This document shows positions 1 through 5,275 of a DNA stretch of 8,422 nt, piece by piece. Position 1 is the stretch's first letter. Each line of letters starts with the position of its first letter. This DNA is from Bacteroidota bacterium (GTDB taxonomy: Bacteria > Bacteroidota > Bacteroidia > Bacteroidales > JAADJA01), in assembly GCA_024278155.1 (NCBI GenBank), contig JAJRTT010000245.1:1-8422 (forward strand), read 5' to 3'. The notes beneath the pieces are model-generated. The model made no database searches and was not told where the DNA came from. It saw nothing but the letters and a program-made list of their open reading frames with translations. A program made the position numbers and the translations under genes.

Positions 1-122
1 GCAAGGTAATCCCAACGTATGTTCAACAGATAGTTGTTGTTCAGTAATGAGCTTGTCCCGTTTATTGGGAGGACAGCCAGTAGGAAAAGGATTGTTAGGT
101 ATGTGAAGAGAACTGTTTTCAA
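1..122 (-). CDS. VanZ-like family membrane protein, N-terminal part (runs off the left edge)
   Basis: A frame with no stop runs from a TTG at 122 to the window edge and gives 40 residues beginning MKTVLFTYLTILFLLAVLPI. It opens with a basic residue and a hydrophobic helix (about residues 4-18), followed by LPINGT, LLNNNY and NIRWDYL. That pattern of a first membrane helix, then a short polar loop with N..Y..NIR.DYL, is what I associate with small VanZ-like integral membrane proteins of Bacteroidota. VanZ is named for teicoplanin resistance, but most relatives have no known role and are often found in polysaccharide clusters. The start is TTG; no in-frame ATG exists nearby, although another in-frame TTG lies upstream near 164. 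The stretch before the start is CAA-rich, as for the other genes at this end. The C-terminal part lies outside the window, so the family call rests on the N-terminus alone. Confidence 0.6.
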   Translation of the reverse strand, partial: MKTVLFTYLTILFLLAVLPINGTSSLLNNNYLLNIRWDYL

Positions 123-139
123 GTGGTTGTTTTGTTGAT

Positions 140-201
140 CTTTGTTTGTTGTTATCCGGTTCAACGAGAAACTCAAAACAAGAAACAATTACATCTTTGC
201 A
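140..201. repeat. 62-bp direct repeat, copy A
   Basis: This segment matches 1391-1452 at 60 of 62 positions in the same orientation. It starts with the 14-mer CTTTGTTTGTTGTT, continues through ATCCGG and AACGAGAAACTCAAA, and ends in ACATCTTTGCA. The two differences are C/T at 162/1413 and A/T at 178/1429. It lies between the epimerase and the VanZ-like gene, so the two copies bracket the epimerase. I see no terminal inverted repeats or transposase, so it is not a recognisable insertion sequence. Confidence 0.9.
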
Positions 202-222
202 TTTAAATTATCCCCATACTAC

Positions 223-279
223 TTATAATAAAACAATTGTGATTGAAACGATAAGATATTGCCCGATGTTTTTTTTCAT
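223..279 (-). other. 18-residue open frame, possible stub of a membrane or secreted protein
   Basis: An ATG at 279 opens MKKNIGQYLIVSITIVLL and then stops at TAA (223-225). The peptide looks like the start of a signal peptide or first membrane helix: Met-Lys-Lys followed by a hydrophobic run. It sits 34 bp after the epimerase stop, where a next operon gene would begin. It may be the broken 5' end of a lost gene, or chance. No continuation is visible in other frames before copy A of the 62-bp repeat. Confidence 0.2.
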
Positions 280-313
280 ACCACTCACAATTTATTTGAC
301 TACCTGTAAAGTC

Positions 314-1345
314 TCATTTCAGATTACTGAAGTACCATTCACAAGCTTTCTCAAATCCTTTCCTTGCATCAAATTCCGGATTGTAACCGAGAACGCTTTT
401 CCCTTTTTCGATGGATGCCAGGGAGTGGGGGATGTCGCCTTGCCTGTTGGGCCCATGTATGGGTTTTGCCTTTGCTATTTCCGGGTCAAACTTTGCAAGG
501 TTTGAGCGCAGCGCATCGTAAAGTTCCAAAAGTGTTGTGTTTCCCCCAAAAGCTACATTAAATACCTCATAAACAATATCGGGTGTTTCCCCATCTTTAA
601 AATAGAGTTTCAGGTTTTCCAGTATTACATCTTTAGGTGTAATGGCAGCCAGTTCGTTGGCTTGTATCACATTTTCGATGTAGGTAAAGTCGCGGCTGTA
701 AGATCCGTCTCCATTTATGATGGGGGATTCATGGTTTATCATTTTCTTTACCCAAAGGGGGATAACGGCAGCATAGGCACCGTTGGGGTCCTGTCGTTTC
801 CCGAAAACATTGAAATACCGCAGGCCAATGGTCTCCATGCCATAGAGTTCGCTGTAAACTTTGGCAAAGTATTCATTTACCACTTTGGTAATCGCATAAG
901 GGCTAAGTGGCCGGCCAATTTTTTCTTCTACCTTGGGCAGCTCTTTGGAGTCGCCATAGGTCGAGGAGCTGGCGGCATAGATGAAGCGTTTCACTTCCTC
1001 GTCACGTGCAGCGGTGAGCATGTTCAGGAACCCATCGATATTAACGGAGTTTGTGGTCACCGGGTCTTTGATGGAGCGGGGCACACTACCTAAAGCGGCT
1101 TCGTGAAAAACATACTCACAATCCCGGACGGTTTTCTTGCAGGTATCCAAATCCCGTATATCGCCTTCGACAAATTGAAAGTTTGGGTTTCTTAAGAATT
1201 CAGTAATGTTTTTTCTATGGCCGGTACTTAGGTTATCAAGACAGACTACCTCGTTCCCATTTTGCAGGAAATATTCGATCATATTGGAACCGATGAAGCC
1301 TGCCCCACCTGTTATTAATATTTTGCTGTTTTTTAGTTTAGTCAC
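314..1345 (-). CDS. UDP-N-acetylglucosamine 4-epimerase, WbpP/TviC type (SDR family)
   Basis: This 343-residue protein is an extended short-chain dehydrogenase that interconverts UDP-GlcNAc and UDP-GalNAc (or the uronic acid forms) in the cytoplasm, using bound NAD. The NAD-binding GGAGFIGS is at residues 13-20, DNLSTG at 37-42 and GDIRD at 61-65. HEAALGSVPRS at 81-91 is characteristic of the WbpP group. The catalytic Ser lies in SSSTYGD (126-132) and the YxxxK pair is Tyr150/Lys154. RYFNVFGKRQDPNGAYAA (176-193) is another strong WbpP signature. Length and both ends are normal for the family, so the gene looks intact. The start is GTG at 1345; the frame upstream consists of CAA/AAC/AAA codons with no initiator until a TAA at 1403-1405. 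It lies in a polysaccharide region and is bracketed by copies A and B of the 62-bp repeat. Exact substrate (UDP-GlcNAc or UDP-GlcNAcA) is inferred. Confidence 0.93.
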   Translation of the reverse strand: MTKLKNSKILITGGAGFIGSNMIEYFLQNGNEVVCLDNLSTGHRKNITEFLRNPNFQFVEGDIRDLDTCKKTVRDCEYVFHEAALGSVPRSIKDPVTTNSVNIDGFLNMLTAARDEEVKRFIYAASSSTYGDSKELPKVEEKIGRPLSPYAITKVVNEYFAKVYSELYGMETIGLRYFNVFGKRQDPNGAYAAVIPLWVKKMINHESPIINGDGSYSRDFTYIENVIQANELAAITPKDVILENLKLYFKDGETPDIVYEVFNVAFGGNTTLLELYDALRSNLAKFDPEIAKAKPIHGPNRQGDIPHSLASIEKGKSVLGYNPEFDARKGFEKACEWYFSNLK

Positions 1346-1348
1346 TTT

Positions 1349-1404
1349 TTTTGTTTGTTGTTTGTTGTTTTTTGTTTGTTGTTTGTTGTTCTTTGTTTGT
1401 TGTT
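1349..1404. repeat. 21-bp tandem repeat, 2.7 copies, in the epimerase leader
   Basis: Two perfect 21-bp units lie at 1349-1369 and 1370-1390, followed by a 14-bp partial third unit (1391-1404) with one C for T. On the minus strand it is a run of CAA, AAC and AAA triplets immediately before the GTG start. The period equals seven codons and would read QQTKNNK per unit in the epimerase frame, but contains no start codon. The partial third unit is also the first 14 bases of copy B of the 62-bp repeat. The tract would make a long, unstructured A/C-rich mRNA leader. Confidence 0.9.
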
Positions 1405-1452
1405 ATCCGGTTTAACGAGAAACTCAAATCAAGAAACAATTACATCTTTGCA
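1391..1452. repeat. 62-bp direct repeat, copy B
   Basis: This is the partner of 140-201 (60/62 identical, same orientation, offset 1251 bp). It overlaps the 3' end of the truncated glycosyltransferase: codon 90 of that frame starts exactly at 1452, the first minus-strand base of the repeat. The T at 1429, one of only two differences from copy A, makes the TGA stop that ends the frame. The repeat therefore forms the junction between the glycosyltransferase remnant and the leader of the epimerase. Confidence 0.9.
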
Positions 1453-1719
1453 GTCAAAGTTTGCACTTTTGATATGGCTTTTATTGTTGAGATAAAAAAT
1501 ACGGATGTTCGGTTTGTTTCTGTATTGCTCGATAACATTTCGGCTGTTGTCAGTGGAACTGTCATCAATTATTAATAGTTCAAAATCTTTATAGGTTTGT
1601 GCCAAAACGCTTTCAATGCTTTGTTTGAGGTATTTGGCGTAGTTGTGGTTGGTTATATAAATTGTTATCCGCGGATTGTACGGATTTGCACGGATTGTTA
1701 CTATGTCCACGGATTGCAC
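1429..1719 (-). pseudogene. Family 2 glycosyltransferase, N-terminal remnant
   Basis: The frame encodes 96 residues, against about 250-350 for a working family 2 enzyme. Residues 18-79 match the GT-A donor-binding region: RITIYITNHNYAKYL, then SIESVLAQTYKDFELLIIDD and DDSSTDNS (52-59), with the expected first Asp pair. After residue 79 similarity fades, and residues 90-96 plus the stop come from copy B of the 62-bp repeat. The acceptor half, including the DxD motif and catalytic base, is absent, so it should not be an active transferase. The start is doubtful: the GTG at 1719 is the first initiator after an upstream TAA, but residues 1-16 are encoded by short CGGATT-type repeats and are not family-like. 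It presumably once added a sugar in the polysaccharide pathway served by its neighbours. Confidence 0.75.
1670..1715. repeat. Short interspersed CGGATT units at the 5' end of the glycosyltransferase remnant
   Basis: Four imperfect 8-mers, CGCGGATT (1670-1677), TACGGATT (1679-1686), CACGGATT (1689-1696) and CACGGATT (1708-1715), lie in one orientation within 46 bp. On the minus strand they read AATCCGTG-like and are translated as IRANPYNPRI in the glycosyltransferase frame, upstream of its first conserved residue. This looks like a low-complexity insertion or expansion at the gene's 5' edge. Confidence 0.7.
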
Positions 1720-1788
1720 TGGTTTTTACGGGTATCTTTTTGTTTTATCGTTTGTTGTTCGTTGTTGTTTATTGGAAGATTGTAAATC

Positions 1789-2406
1789 TCAATCAATTGC
1801 AATTGCTGTTTCGCAAAGAAATCCTTGAATTTCCTTTTGTGTTGGTGGGTTGGATATTACATAATCCACCTCCTCTGTATAGTCAATATCTTCAAAGAAA
1901 CACAATTGTGCACGAAATAATTTTTCTGAAAATAAATCACCATAAATCAGGGTAGCTTGATGAATAATATTATTGATACCGCGATGATTTTTCATAATAA
2001 AATACAGGTCAACGTAATCTTTCCATTTTGACCTTCTGCCTAAAGCAAAAGCTTTCATTGCAGCAAGTTGAAGTAAATCGGGGAGTTTAATAAAATTTTC
2101 AAATTTACAATCCGGGGCTATACCATAAGGGTATTCAAAAAAGGTAAATTTAACGTTATTGATGACCAGGTTAAGCTGTTCTTCAACCCTTCTACTTACC
2201 ACATACGAATAATTATTTCGGGTGATTTTATCAATGATTTTGTTGATCCTTAAACTTTTTGCCTTGAACAAATCAAAATCAATGGATCTTCGATGTCCAA
2301 TGTGCAAGGCAATGGCTGTTCCGCCAACGAGATAAAACTCCCTCTTAAACTGTTTAACCAAAGGTAATAATTCAATTTGGGCCTTATCGAGGATTTCCCT
2401 GTGCAT
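1789..2406 (-). CDS. AbiEii/AbiGii-type nucleotidyltransferase, probable toxin of a toxin-antitoxin pair
   Basis: This 205-residue protein belongs to the nucleotidyltransferase-like AbiEii/AbiGii toxin family (PF08843 by recognition), whose members include type IV toxin and phage-abortive-infection components. The NTase signature is visible: YLVGGTAIAL at 25-34, then GHRRSIDFDLF at 37-47 with the metal-binding Asp43/Asp45. Downstream, MKAFALGRRSKWKDYVDLYF (117-136) is the typical C-terminal K..D.vDLy helix of this family. Length is usual for the short Bacteroidota form. The ATG at 2406 overlaps the last 23 bp of the upstream DUF6922-like gene, so the two are translationally linked. It sits inside a polysaccharide cluster and its base composition is more AT-rich than ugd. 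Activity as a toxin is family inference. Confidence 0.85.
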   Translation of the reverse strand: MHREILDKAQIELLPLVKQFKREFYLVGGTAIALHIGHRRSIDFDLFKAKSLRINKIIDKITRNNYSYVVSRRVEEQLNLVINNVKFTFFEYPYGIAPDCKFENFIKLPDLLQLAAMKAFALGRRSKWKDYVDLYFIMKNHRGINNIIHQATLIYGDLFSEKLFRAQLCFFEDIDYTEEVDYVISNPPTQKEIQGFLCETAIAID

Positions 2407-2665
2407 GTTCCTTTAAATAAAGATTGAAAAAATTATAGATTTCAGGATAATAATTACCCTTTTTCCTTCCCTTTGCATTCTTTAAAACCTTGTACGATTC
2501 ATTATAACCCAATAACTTGATTATCTTCAAACAGTCTTGCAATGTTCCATAATTTAATACGGATTCCAATAATAAATTTTTGCTGATCCCACTTTTCTTA
2601 TCCTTTGGTATATACCAAAAAAGGGCTGGGTTGTTGTTTATAAAAATGTTTATTTCGTTGTTCAA
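2384..2665 (-). CDS. DUF6922-like small protein, probable partner/antitoxin of the AbiEii gene
   Basis: The frame encodes 93 residues, with PALFWYIPKD (13-22), then LLLESVLNYGTLQDCLKII (31-49) and a basic C-terminal helix. The pattern FW.i..., hydrophobic-ErVLnYGtl.D is how I recognise the DUF6922 family, small proteins routinely encoded just upstream of AbiEii-type nucleotidyltransferases in Bacteroidota. Its 3' end overlaps the AbiEii gene by 23 bp, and the pair is flanked by non-coding DNA upstream. The only available start is TTG at 2665, since an in-frame TAA lies three codons earlier. An A/C-rich leader (minus strand) precedes it. The antitoxin role is inferred from position; I see no clear DNA-binding motif. 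Confidence 0.7.
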   Translation of the reverse strand: MNNEINIFINNNPALFWYIPKDKKSGISKNLLLESVLNYGTLQDCLKIIKLLGYNESYKVLKNAKGRKKGNYYPEIYNFFNLYLKEHAQGNPR

Positions 2666-2697
2666 GGTTTTTTATTTGCTGTTGCTTGTTCTTTGTT

Positions 2698-2743
2698 CTT
2701 TGTTTGTTGTTCAACAATGAGCCAGAAACCCCAAACAAGGAAA
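2698..2743. repeat. Degenerate third copy of the leader repeat
   Basis: The first 14 bases CTTTGTTTGTTGTT (2698-2711) are identical to the starts of copies A and B. The next 30 or so bases resemble them only loosely: GAGCCAGAAACCCCAAACAAGG here against GAGAAACTCAAATCAAG there. As with the other copies, the sequence sits just upstream (minus strand) of a gene with a non-ATG start. Beyond the 14-mer the homology is a judgement by eye. Confidence 0.4.
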
Positions 2744-2772
2744 TTGTTGTTGTTTATATTTGATCTTTAATC

Positions 2773-3075
2773 TTAGCGTATTTCCCAATGCCCGTCTTTC
2801 CGTCCACCTTGCCTAATAATTCTTTTCTCTGCTTTCAGTTTCTCAATATCCCTTTTTATGGTTTTACCACTTACATTGCATTTATCGGCAATTTGAGAAA
2901 TAGTTATATTTGAATTTGCTTTTGCTTTTATAAGTTTCAGGGTAAAATCTATTCTGCTTTCTTTAGGGACATCTTTAGGGACATGAACAGATGTTTTTTG
3001 TTCATTGTACTCTAAATTAACAATGAAACCATTGCCCATTTCCCTATATTGAAAAACCAGGGTTGGGTTTTCCAT
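2773..3075 (-). CDS. Small winged-helix protein, likely C-terminal remnant of a COG2865/AlbA_2-type protein
   Basis: The 100-residue product has two parts. Residues 3-22 (NPTLVFQYREMGNGFIVNLE) resemble the short beta segment that precedes the last domain in AlbA_2/ATP-binding regulators of the COG2865 type. Residues 43-100 form a winged helix: LKLIKAKANSNITISQIADK, then NVSGKTIKRDIEKLK as recognition helix and a GRKDGHWEI wing ending in the C-terminal signature. Full-length relatives are about 400-550 residues, with an N-terminal AlbA_2 domain and an ATPase-like domain that are both missing here. An in-frame TAA lies just before the ATG at 3075, so the rest is not merely frame-shifted upstream; ugd ends only 25 bp away. 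It could be a decayed remnant or a small stand-alone regulator. Confidence 0.6.
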   Translation of the reverse strand: MENPTLVFQYREMGNGFIVNLEYNEQKTSVHVPKDVPKESRIDFTLKLIKAKANSNITISQIADKCNVSGKTIKRDIEKLKAEKRIIRQGGRKDGHWEIR

Positions 3076-3100
3076 GATTTATATGGTTTTTAGGATATTG

Positions 3101-4498
3101 TTACTGCTTCCCAATCCCCCTAACGATAAACCCGATTTTTCTCAAGTCTTCATGGTCCAGGATATTCCTCCCGTCAAAAACAAAGGCCGGTTTTTTCATT
3201 GAACTGTAAATCTTTTGCCAATCATAGGTTTTAAATTCGTCCCATTCCGTAATTACCGCAATTGCATGGGAGTCCTTTGCGGCTTCATAAGGATCTGTTT
3301 CAAAATTCAATGCCTTTTCGTTTTCTTCTTCGCTACGGGTATCGAGGTAGTTCATGTCCTCGATCATGCGGGCATACTTGACCTTTGGGTCATATACGGT
3401 GATAACGGCTTGTTCCTCTATCAGTTTGTCCGCAATTTCGATTGCAGCGGATTCCCGCGTATCGTTGGTGTCTTTTTTAAAGGCCCACCCGAAGAAGGCA
3501 ATGTCTTTCCCCGAAACGGTATTGAACAAAGCGGTCACGATATTTTCGGCAAAGCGCTGTTTCTGGTAATCGTTAATTTTGATCACCTGTTCCCAGTAAT
3601 CGCCAGCTTCCTGTAAACCAAAATGGCGGCAGAGGTAAACCAGGTTCAATATATCTTTTTTAAAGCAGGAACCCCCAAACCCAACGGAGGATTTAAGGAA
3701 TTTGGAACCTATCCGGCTATCGGCCCCAATGGCTTTGGCCACTTCGTCCACATTGGCCCCTGTTTTTTCACAAAGTGCCGAGATGGCGTTTATGGAAGAA
3801 ATCCGTTGGGCCAGAAAGGCATTGGCCGTTAATTTGGAAAGTTCAGACGACCAGATATTGGTGGAAATAATCCGTTCCTTTGGGAGCCAAGCCTCATAGA
3901 TTGCTGAAAGTGATTGAATGGCTTTTTGCCCTGCTTCTGTTTCTTCACCTCCGATCAAGACCCTGTCGGCATTCAGGAGGTCATTGATTGCAGTCCCTTC
4001 GGCAAGGAATTCGGGGTTTGACAAGACACTGAAACTGATGTTGCTTTGCTGTGCGGCAAAAATCTTTTTAATGGACGAGGCCGTCCGCACCGGCAAAGTT
4101 GATTTTTCCACAACGATTTTGTCCCGTGTGGCCCCTTTCCCGATTTGCCTTGCACAGAGTTCAACATATTTTAAATCGGCTGCCATCCCTTTTCCAATGC
4201 CGTAGGATTTTGTCGGGGTGTTCACAGAAATGAAAATCATTTCCGCATCGCGGATGGCCTGGTCCACATCGGTTGAGAAAAACAGGTTTTTCCCCCTTAC
4301 TTCCTGTATGATTTCACTCAATCCCGGTTCATATACAGGCAGGTCGTCCATGTTATCGGAATTCCATAAAGCGATTTTTTCCGGGTTCATGTCCACAACA
4401 TTGATCCTGATATGTGGGTTTTTAAGTGCAATGACCGCCATTGTGGGGCCGCCTACATAACCTGCACCAATACAACTGATTGTTTTGATTTTTGTCAT
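3101..4498 (-). CDS. ugd: UDP-glucose 6-dehydrogenase
   Basis: This cytoplasmic enzyme oxidises UDP-glucose to UDP-glucuronate with two NAD+. From the ATG at 4498 it is 465 residues, the size of the animal-like class common in Bacteroidota. The Rossmann GAGYVGG is at 11-17, NTPTKSYG at 93-100, SNPEFLAEGTAINDLL at 160-175 and WSSELSKLTANAFLAQRISS at 216-235 with the catalytic-type Lys222. The catalytic Cys278 lies in GFGGSCFKKD (274-283). The C-terminal NAD-binding domain includes FFGWAFKKDTNDTRESAAI. All key residues are present. A GTG at 4537 would add 13 residues not typical of the family, so I prefer the ATG. It follows the winged-helix gene with a 148-bp leader containing a long imperfect inverted repeat. 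It supplies uronic acid for the polysaccharide. Confidence 0.95.
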   Translation of the reverse strand: MTKIKTISCIGAGYVGGPTMAVIALKNPHIRINVVDMNPEKIALWNSDNMDDLPVYEPGLSEIIQEVRGKNLFFSTDVDQAIRDAEMIFISVNTPTKSYGIGKGMAADLKYVELCARQIGKGATRDKIVVEKSTLPVRTASSIKKIFAAQQSNISFSVLSNPEFLAEGTAINDLLNADRVLIGGEETEAGQKAIQSLSAIYEAWLPKERIISTNIWSSELSKLTANAFLAQRISSINAISALCEKTGANVDEVAKAIGADSRIGSKFLKSSVGFGGSCFKKDILNLVYLCRHFGLQEAGDYWEQVIKINDYQKQRFAENIVTALFNTVSGKDIAFFGWAFKKDTNDTRESAAIEIADKLIEEQAVITVYDPKVKYARMIEDMNYLDTRSEEENEKALNFETDPYEAAKDSHAIAVITEWDEFKTYDWQKIYSSMKKPAFVFDGRNILDHEDLRKIGFIVRGIGKQ

Positions 4499-4538
4499 TG
4501 CTAAATTATTTGTTGTGGAACTTCTCTCTTTTTTCACT

Positions 4539-4641
4539 GGGGAAATTGCACAGCTTCGCCCCGTCAGTCACAGGATTATTTTGGATCCCGAACTGAAAAC
4601 TTTGTGTTTCAACCATTTGTCCTGACCGGCGAAAATTCCCC
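4539..4641. promoter_or_regulatory. Long imperfect inverted repeat in the ugd leader
   Basis: The arms are 4539-4567 and 4622-4641. GGGGAAATT pairs with AATTCCCC (one bulged A), TTCGCC (4555-4560) with GGCGAA (4628-4633), and GTCAG (4563-4567) with CTGAC (4622-4626). A 7-nt bulge separates the outer and middle helices, and the loop is 54 nt. It fills the gap between the winged-helix gene and ugd, so on the minus strand it would fold in the ugd mRNA leader. It has no U-run on either side, so it is not a standard intrinsic terminator. Function is unknown. Confidence 0.45.
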
Positions 4642-4646
4642 GATCC

Positions 4647-5189
4647 TTAGCTTTTCTCGTTTTCCCAGAGTATCAGAAACTCCGATTTGTCTTTGTTCTC
4701 AATGTATGCGCCAAAATCACTTTTATTAAAAACAAGATACCGGACTTTTCGTTTTATAATTGTTTCCACTTTGTCGATCAGGCTGATAAGATATTCCATG
4801 TTCAATTCTTCGCTAATGAATATCAGGTCAATGATCTGATTGTTTTTCCCTTTGGCAAAATCACCGACAACATATACCCTGTCAAGGTTCCCAAGTTTCT
4901 GGATCACCCTTTTGATGATTTTATCAAAACCTATATGTTTCAGCAGGATATTATGAATGTCGGAATAAAGGGGATGTTCGGTATTGGCCCGGAAGTATTT
5001 TTTGTTCCCATCCACCTCTGTGGTGAGCAAACCGGCCTGTTCAAATTTATTGAGCTCGAGACGGATGGAATTGGTGGATTCGCCGAACTCAGTTTCCAGG
5101 CTACGGAGATAAGAGCGCGAATTGCTGTTCAGGAAAAACTTCAGCAACAGTTTTATTCGGGTCTTGGATGTTATGAGTGTGTCTAACAT
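4647..5189 (-). CDS. Winged-helix regulator with a degenerate nucleotidyltransferase-like domain
   Basis: The 180-residue protein has an N-terminal winged helix (residues 1-70; LRSLETEFGESTNSIRLELN as helix-turn-helix and GNKKYFRAN as wing), like ArsR/MarR-type DNA-binding domains. Residues 103-175 resemble the MNT-type nucleotidyltransferase fold, but where active members have GSxARG...DIDL this one has GDFAKG (109-114) and IIDLIF (119-124): the Ser and the first acidic residue of the active site are gone. It is therefore more likely a sensor or binding domain than an enzyme. I recall similar proteins next to UpxY and capsule genes in Bacteroidota. It lies between upxY and ugd, in the place where upxZ often occurs in Bacteroides. 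A perfect palindrome overlapping a predicted promoter ends 5 bp before its ATG, suggesting autoregulation. Confidence 0.75.
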   Translation of the reverse strand: MLDTLITSKTRIKLLLKFFLNSNSRSYLRSLETEFGESTNSIRLELNKFEQAGLLTTEVDGNKKYFRANTEHPLYSDIHNILLKHIGFDKIIKRVIQKLGNLDRVYVVGDFAKGKNNQIIDLIFISEELNMEYLISLIDKVETIIKRKVRYLVFNKSDFGAYIENKDKSEFLILWENEKS

Positions 5190-5194
5190 TGCTC

Positions 5195-5223
5195 AATAAT
5201 GAGTAGCAAAATTACTCATTATT
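5195..5223. promoter_or_regulatory. Perfect palindromic operator candidate before the winged-helix gene
   Basis: AATAATGAGTA (5195-5205) and TACTCATTATT (5213-5223) are perfect inverted 11-bp arms around a 7-bp spacer. The element ends five bases before the ATG of the winged-helix regulator at 5189. The symmetry and size suit a dimeric winged-helix protein, and the arms cover the predicted -7 box and likely transcription start, where binding would block polymerase. Confidence 0.7.
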
Positions 5224-5236
5224 TATAAATAACAAG
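5207..5236 (-). promoter_or_regulatory. Predicted Bacteroidota-type promoter of the winged-helix gene
   Basis: On the minus strand TAATTTTG (5214-5207) matches the -7 consensus TAnnTTTG exactly. A CTTG at 5236-5233 sits 18 bp upstream, close to the 19-21 bp usual for the -33 TTTG element. Transcription would start near 5200 and leave a leader of about 10-12 nt, giving near-leaderless translation without a Shine-Dalgarno site. The -33 match and spacing are imperfect. Confidence 0.55.
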
Positions 5237-5275
5237 TTTTTTTTGCGATTTTTTTTTGTTCGTGCATATAGCGTG

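Noticed and set aside
21..60. Possible fourth copy of the leader repeat (GTTGTTCAGTAATGAGC against 2706-2722)
   Set aside because: It lies inside the VanZ-like coding region, where the similarity is explained by Asn and Leu codons (LLNNNYLL).
140..201. Plus-strand promoter in the 62-bp repeat (CATCTTTG resembles TAnnTTTG)
   Set aside because: The first base of the box does not match and no TTTG or TTG lies at the right distance upstream; no supported plus-strand gene follows.
146..505. Plus-strand open frame of 119 codons
   Set aside because: It runs antisense through copy A of the repeat and the end of the clearly real epimerase, and its product resembles no family.
662..1093. Plus-strand open frame of 143 codons
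   Set aside because: It is antisense to the conserved core of the epimerase; the minus frame carries all the catalytic motifs.
1349..1404. CRISPR-like array
   Set aside because: The units are contiguous low-complexity tandem repeats with no unique spacers, and no cas genes are present.
5224..5275. Intrinsic terminator after upxY suggested by the T-runs
   Set aside because: The runs are T on the plus strand, hence A on the transcribed minus-strand message, and there is no GC-rich stem before them.
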